Program-made: the position numbers and the translations under genes
Notes under the pieces: model-generated
Database searches by the model: none
Told to the model about the DNA's origin: nothing
Seen by the model: only the letters and a program-made list of their open reading frames with translations
Origin: Megamerina dolium
Lineage: Eukaryota; Arthropoda; Insecta; Diptera; Megamerinidae
NCBI GenBank assembly: GCA_963854835.1
Contig: OY978530.1
Location: 19,134,733 to 19,198,732, forward strand
Reading direction: 5' to 3'
Length of the DNA: 64,000 nt
Shown: positions 58,809-64,000 of the stretch, one piece after another
Numbering within the stretch: position 1 is the first letter of the stretch
Layout of the letters: each line of letters opens with the position of its first letter

Positions 58809-60466
58809 TATTCTTTGCAGTGCAAAGATGTTTCGATCTTCTGCACAAGTGAGTGAAGGGCTGTCTCAACGGACTTGCCTTTGTTATATGCGTGTTGCAA
58901 TGAAGAGATATACTTAGTATCTATAGAGCCCCTTAAGTACACATCAAGTAGTCTTTCAAGGGTTTTTAATACGAAGGATGATAGACTTATAGGTCTGAAA
59001 TCACTTGGCTTTGAGTGGGACGTTTTTCCGCCTTTAGGGATAAACACCACGTTAACTTGTAGCCATGTCCTGGGGACATAGCATAGCCTTAGGCATGCAG
59101 AGATTACCTCCAACCAAGGTGTCCGGGGGTATAATACCATCAAGTCCTGGTGACTTGAATGGTTTAAAATTATTAATCGCCCAATTAATCTTTGTTTTAC
59201 TGATTATTTTGTGCGGGACGTCGTAGATAATTCTACTAAGATTAACATTGGGAGTTCGGCCAGGGCTGTCCTCCAAACAGCCTGGAAAGTGGGTATCAAT
59301 TAGTACTCGAAGAGTTTCCAGACTTGAAGTGGTCCAATCACCACCCCCTTCATAATGAAGCTGGGTGTAACTGGATTTGTTGCGAGAATCTTTCGTATGC
59401 GGCTTGCCTCTGAAATTTCTTCTATGTTGCTGCAAAAGTCATTCCATGATGATCTTTTTGCTCTCCTAATCGCCTTTTTAAACACTCGTAGGCTCTCCTT
59501 ATAGGGTTGCCATTGATGAGTGATTTTGGCTCGGTTGAATTGCTGTCGACACTCCTTCCTTAGAGTGATGATCTCTACAGACCACCACGGAGGTCTCTTC
59601 TTTTTTGGAGTCCTTCTGATTGGACAGGACGCTACAGTAGCTTTCCTGCAAGCTTCTGTAACTTGATAAACAGCGGCCTTAAGCTGCTCCTCATTTCGCA
59701 GGCTTGAGGGCGCCTGAGTGAGGGATTTTTTCAGGGTGCCCCTATACTTGTCCCAATTTGTGCGTTTCCTATTTAGAAATGGTATCTGCTTTTGTGGCCT
59801 TATATCAAGGCGGAAGCTAATATACCTATGATCCGAGAAAGAGTGTTCTTTGTCAACCCTCCATTCCATAACTAGACAGTCCGAAGAGTCATTCGTAAGG
59901 GTTATGTCTAAAACCTCCTCCCTGTTGCAGGTAAAAAAGGTCGGTTCTGTACCCATATTTGCGAGAGTCAAGTTAGAACTAATAATATATTCAAAGAGTG
60001 ACTCACCTCGTTCGTTATTATCTGAGCTGACCCAGATATAATTGTGTGCGTTGGCATCGGCTCCCATCACCAGATTCGCCTCGAATTTCTCCGCCTCCCG
60101 AACTGCCTTTCTTATTATAGGGTGAGGTGGGCGCTCAGTGTGATCGTGAGCCATGTACGCCGACATCAGCCAATATATGTGGTATTGATGATATAGCGCA
60201 ATGGTCACAGTATCCTTGTCGCTGTAATCAGAGAGTAGGAATGCTTAGTAGCATTTCTTCACTAAAATACATGATCGAGGCTTACCTGCGTTTTGAGCGT
60301 AATAGAGTCCATACATTGCGGAGCTTAGTCCGCGCACCTTATCATCCAGGACCCACGGTTCCTGAATTAGAAAGATATCCTCCGCTTTATCGCTTAGCCG
60401 GAGGACGAGAGCAGCGGAAGCTGCTTTAGAGTGGTGCAAATTAATCTGGACCACCCTAAGCATCAT
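58809..60466 (-). pseudogene. ORF2 of the non-LTR element, 5' part (endonuclease and RT fingers)
   Basis: The frame begins ATGATG, overlapping the end of ORF1 by 11 bases. The apurinic-type endonuclease spans roughly the first 230 codons: VVQINLHHSKAAS, FLIQEPWV, GADANAHNYIW, DITLTN and SDHRYISF. Its catalytic His/Asp motifs look intact. A TAA at about 60245 interrupts it in frame. The linker carries KKKRPPWWSVEI, then the RT begins with INNFKPFKSPGLDGI, VFIPKGGK, DFRPISLSSFVLKTLERL and QHAYNKGKSVETALH. Frameshifts lie near 59355 and 59128. The part ends at HCKEY, where the Tc1-like element is inserted. Confidence 0.87.
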
Positions 60467-61903
60467 CCTTTGCAGAGTTTGATATAGACGCCTCGGTCAC
60501 CGTTGTATCGGTGTTCTCGACGTCACAGCCTAATAGTTCGTCCTCATCCGCTGTGCTAACTTCCACATCTCGGAAGAGGTCGCCCACCATCTCAGACGTT
60601 GACAGCGTATCGCTGTCTCAGTCACACGACATGTCCTCTACCGGGGCCGAACTTACTTTCGTATCCCCAATTTTCGGATCTACTTTTCCTGCGTCTTTTT
60701 CATAGACTCAGGGTGATTTGGGAGAAGCCATAGCTTATCACCCCCTTCTGTTTAGCGAGAGGTGCCAAGGATTGCTCATTTAAGATCACAACGACCTGTC
60801 TTGAGCTATCCTTGGCCTCTCCCACCTTCACAACCCTCCAATCATCTGTGGGAAGGGATGGATTTGCGAGCCGCATATGATCCAAGATTTCCTTAGGATC
60901 TGACGGCTCTGCTGGAATCCAGGCGCGTGACCTGGGTCTATTGGGGATTTGGTCCCTAGGAACGGCCTCAAGCCGAGCGTTGGGCCAAATCTTCCCAATA
61001 TTCGCGATGGCCTCTCTGAAGAGATCTGCCGATCGCTGGTCCGCGCAGGACATCAGTTTTATGCGTCCTTGATGCCATCCGGCATCTCTGCAGCAAACGA
61101 CCGGTCCAGGGTTCCTCGCCAGGATATCCCTGTATATCCTAAGGAGACTAATCTCCACTAGGCGCCATTGCCCGAATGGCAGTGCTCCATCTTCATGGTT
61201 CCTATCAATGACAGCAAGGATAAGGTGGTCCTTTGCCACGTCACTAAAGGAACGCGCTTGTACGTTGAATGTGGCCGAAGCCGAATTTTTCGCCTTTTTT
61301 GGCTTAGACAGCTGCTCTCCCTGCGAGCGTTGCCGTTTGGACCCAAGTCCAGAAGAACGTGCATTATCGCGTTCAGCGATTATGCCTTTTGCCCACTCCA
61401 GAGATTCTTTTTCTCGCTGTTCTGTTCTGTTACCGGGACGCCACCGAGCTTTTCAGTAATTCTGAAAGCGGCTCTTCTTTCCCGATATGTCCGGACAGAC
61501 CCGCTAATTGGTTAGCGGGAACTGTCTTATTAGAGGCTGAAGTAGCTGAAGTTGATGGAGCTAAGTCCAAAGGGGATGTGGCTGCTGAAGCAGGAGTCGC
61601 AGCCTTTGATAGTGTTTTAGTAGCAGCGGGTCTTGATATGGTGGTCACAGGCCCTTTGCTAACTTGCACTGATTTCCTAGATTCCAGTGGTTTGGTGGCC
61701 AGAACTGGTGTGCTCCTGCGTACAGGTGCTTTAGGGACAGCGGAGGAGCCTGACTTTAGTATCTTATGCTCCACGCTTCCCGAAGAAGTTACAATTTTGG
61801 GACGAGTCCCTGTGGTGTCCGATTTGGACGTGGGCCTGCCCTCCAGGGGAGACCTTTTGGGGTTTTCGGAATTGTACGAGGCAATTTTTGTATATTTATC
61901 CAT
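60456..61903 (-). pseudogene. ORF1 (Gag-like) of the non-LTR element
   Basis: About 480 codons start at MDKYTKIASYNS. The first 155 residues are rich in Ser, Thr, Ala and Pro and look disordered. A charged stretch follows (EKESLEWAKGIIAERD, KPKKAKNSA). Then comes a globular region of about 170 residues, HLILAVIDRNH to VISYGF, that fits the DUF4780-type domain found in insect retroelement ORF1 proteins. The tail is acidic (GDLFRDVEVSTADEDE). I see no CCHC knuckle. The frame is broken near 61437 and 60702 and has a stop within CD*DSDTLS. ORF1 proteins bind the element RNA in the retrotransposition particle. Confidence 0.78.
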
Positions 61904-62377
61904 GTTTCATATACGACCGCTTACCCGACGTATCAGGCATCGCGGTCTAATCTAAGGTCGTCCGAAGCAGAGCCCTATACTCCGGAAAGTCCACAGTTAC
62001 TCCCTGATGAGGACAGGTATCAGAGAGGCTCCGTTAAAATACAGCCAGCAAAAGTCCCCCGGCTGCAAACTAACCAGTGGGCACGGAAACGCCTAACACC
62101 CTGGATTGGGGGAAGGATTTTATCGACTCCCAGGTCTAGATCCGTAGTGTTCTGTTGATTAGCAGGGTCACCTCAAGCAGGATGTGACAGAGTCACGCAC
62201 TGGCGGTCTTGGTCAGATAGAGGCTAGCGCCGTTTATAAAGTTACGGCTGTATTGCGCATATTCTGACCCTGCAAAGAAAGTGCAGGTCTGCGACATACA
62301 CAGGCGCGCAAGTATGCCTGACCCCAAGCACACCCGCACATCCACATACCCACATACCTGCACCCTTGCTTGACCCC
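61904..62377 (-). other. 5' untranslated leader of the non-LTR element
   Basis: This stretch is clearly richer in G and C than the flanks and lies between the ORF1 start and the target duplication. In element sense it begins GGGGTCAAGCAAGGGTGC. The internal promoter expected for such elements should be here, but I see no motif I would defend. Confidence 0.75.
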
Positions 62378-62389
62378 GTGACATATGAA
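62378..62389. repeat. 12-bp target site duplication of the non-LTR element, right copy
   Basis: GTGACATATGAA is identical to 55388-55399. Confidence 0.92.
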
Positions 62390-62701
62390 ATAAAACAGTA
62401 AAAGTTGTAGCTGGTTTGTGTTTATTTGGCATTTTATTTTATTATTCCGTAAAATTAATTGTTTTTAACTGCATATATATTAATATATTACAACTACTTT
62501 TCTACTACTTTTCATACCTTTTTACCATTACAATTTTAAGTTGAAGGGGTATGTGTATGTGAGAGAGATGCCGGTGAGCTCATACCTTGGTTGAGTTGAT
62601 ATTTCTGCTACCACAATTACCGACTGCTTCTTGCTTTCTAAATTAAAATTAAAGTTATTTAAATTTAACCGTTCTTTAATAATAAAATAATGAATAATAA
62701 A
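62390..62701. other. AT-rich stretch, no gene seen
   Basis: It contains TATATATATTAATATATTA near 62475 and no recognisable coding or RNA feature. Confidence 0.5.
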
Positions 62702-63049
62702 TTATGAATATAACAATCTGCTTGTATTAATTATGATCCGAAATTTCTGTATTGTTGATGCAGTTGCCGGTGTTTTCTCTGTTGATATTGTTTTGCTGTT
62801 AGCGTCATTTTTCGCCTTCATTTTATCCGCTCTCACACTATTGCTATAGTTACTTGACGACAAATCTTGCTGTTGTTGTCGCCGTTGCTGCTGTTGATTT
62901 TTTTGCATTTGTTCTGCTTTAATTGTTGTTATTGATGTTACGGTTGAGATGATGGTGCTACTGCTACTTGTCGTTGTTGTTGTATTCGCAATAATACACT
63001 TTTTATCGTCTTTTAAATGGTTAAGCCTTTCGTTTGTGGCCGATACCAT
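62702..63049 (-). CDS. Low-complexity open frame, possibly a 5' coding exon
   Basis: There are 115 codons from MVSATNERLNHL to a stop. After a charged start it has a Thr/Ser run (TTTTTSSSST), a Gln-rich stretch (KNQQQQRRQQQQD), and a Ser/Lys/Thr-rich end. Such homopolymer runs are common in insect regulatory proteins, and the reading frame persists across several repeat types. This is mild support for coding. Against it, there is no domain, no homologue that I recognise, and no splice signal I can point to. It could be a lone chance frame in CAG/ACA-rich DNA. It lies in the only stretch of the window not visibly made of repeats. Confidence 0.3.
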   Translation of the reverse strand: MVSATNERLNHLKDDKKCIIANTTTTTSSSSTIISTVTSITTIKAEQMQKNQQQQRRQQQQDLSSSNYSNSVRADKMKAKNDANSKTISTEKTPATASTIQKFRIIINTSRLLYS

Positions 63050-64000
63050 TATTCAGAATGTATGTTTAAATTCAAAATTCGGATTTATTCAATTAATTTC
63101 GTTCTCGGAAGAAATTCCATATTGAGACGATAGAGAAAAGCAATCAAAACAATTGTATTTTATGTACATTGTCTTGTACAAAAGTAAAAAACCACTCGAG
63201 ATATATACAGATGTTTATGTGTATTATTTATTATAAAAAAAAACACCACGAGATACAATATAAATATGCACTAATTTATTATTGCACTAATTTATTATTA
63301 ATATATTGGAGATGTTCCACAATTAGAATATTTTGACGATATAATTTTATACAAAAAAACGAGATTTATACGAACAAAAATGCGCGCACTGTTCGTGTCG
63401 GGAAAAATATGTATATATAGAAAAAAAAAGAAGATCAAGAATAACGAATCGACTGCTGACTGATCATGTCAGAGTTGCATTCGCTTTCTATAAAGCTGGC
63501 ACCAGACAGTGCGCGTGATGCAATAGTCTGGCAGGGTATGTGAAAAGACAACGGTGACCCGTAGCCGAAAATAGCCAGAGAGTAAAGCAATAACAACAAT
63601 AGGTGGTGAGCTCACGGATAGAATCCGTGTTTCAGTTCTTTAGTTTTCTTCGGTGTAAAGTAGGTGGAGTGCGAGATCGGTTCAAACAGCATAAAATCGT
63701 TAAATAATATATTTCAGCACAAGTACAAATTTGTTCAATGTCACATGATTCTATCAGTGTTCATATATTTTACCGCAATAACTTGCCTTTATTAATTTTT
63801 TGAATTTCATTTTACTTTATTGATAGATTTTGTTTAAACTGTAACAAATTTGGAAACATTTTATTTTTTCGCGAAGCGCTTAAGTGTTCTAAGTGGATTG
63901 ATATGCCTTTGGCAGTTTTGGGATCAATAGTAGTAAAATAATATACTTTTTAAATGGTTGTGTATACGGTGGGAATTAAGGGGTTAAAGGAGTTGTTGGA
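63050..64000. other. AT-rich unassigned sequence at the right edge
   Basis: No gene is recognised. CCAGAC and GTCTGG flank about 20 bases near 63500-63530. The block at about 63560-63690 is less AT-rich than its surroundings and could be promoter or untranslated exon sequence, but nothing proves it. Confidence 0.4.

Larger units (their letters stand above)
55400..62377 (-). mobile_element. Full-length non-LTR retrotransposon (I/R1/LOA-like), with nested Tc1 element
   Basis: Read leftwards the order is 5' leader, ORF1, endonuclease, reverse transcriptase, RNase H, a broken CCHC-like motif and a (TAACC)4 tail. A perfect 12-bp target duplication bounds it, so the 5' end is not truncated. Without the nested transposon and its TA duplication it is 5349 bp. 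RNase H places it among the I, LOA and some R1-type elements. Stops and frameshifts in both frames make it inactive. The element ends almost directly at the stop of ORF2, so there is hardly any 3' UTR. Confidence 0.92.

Noticed and set aside
61359..61955. 198-codon plus-strand open frame
   Set aside because: It lies opposite ORF1 of the non-LTR element, whose Ser/Thr/Ala-rich coding leaves the other strand open. No family is recognised.

Overview
The window looks like heterochromatin or heterochromatin-edge DNA of an insect, most likely a higher fly (Diptera, Brachycera). The reasons are the repeat families present: a Ty3/Gypsy element with a tRNA-Leu primer site, an RNase H-bearing I/R1/LOA-type non-LTR element with a GGTTA tail, Tc1/mariner elements, and PIF/Harbinger elements with a zeste-like Myb partner. 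The species cannot be named from the sequence, and I see no intact host gene. Positions 1 to 41262 are one uninterrupted satellite array with a monomer of about 299 bp, roughly 140 copies. The monomer is itself an old, diverged dimer of two ~150-bp halves. At least two main monomer types (A and B) plus deleted and inserted variants are arranged in higher-order blocks of about 3.3 to 4.5 kb, several of them duplicated in tandem. The array ends in a palindrome: 67 bp of monomer, a (TA)21 run, then the same 67 bp inverted. Positions 41374 to about 48191 hold decayed sequence. There is a HARBI1-type transposase pseudogene with a 133-bp tandem exon duplication, a candidate MITE, a 530-bp element with 38-bp inverted ends, and a second PIF/Harbinger relic whose zeste-like Myb partner (+) and transposase (-) converge. 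After that comes a pseudogene resembling ADP-ribose pyrophosphatase NUDT9. A 5943-bp Ty3/Gypsy retrotransposon (48192-54134, minus strand) splits the NUDT9-like pseudogene. It has apparently identical 438-bp LTRs, an ATAT target duplication, open gag and pol frames, and a textbook -1 frameshift signal between them. Positions 55400 to 62377 are a full-length but mutated non-LTR retrotransposon (minus strand) bounded by a 12-bp target duplication. Its reverse transcriptase is interrupted by a 1627-bp Tc1-like transposon with an open DD34E transposase and 200-bp IR/DR ends. The last 1.6 kb is AT-rich, with one low-complexity reading frame of uncertain status. The mobile elements whose coding strand can be read almost all point left (minus strand); the exception is the Harbinger partner gene, which is divided between strands by design. 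Beside a large satellite this suggests pericentromeric DNA, and raises but does not prove the idea of a one-sided piRNA-source locus.
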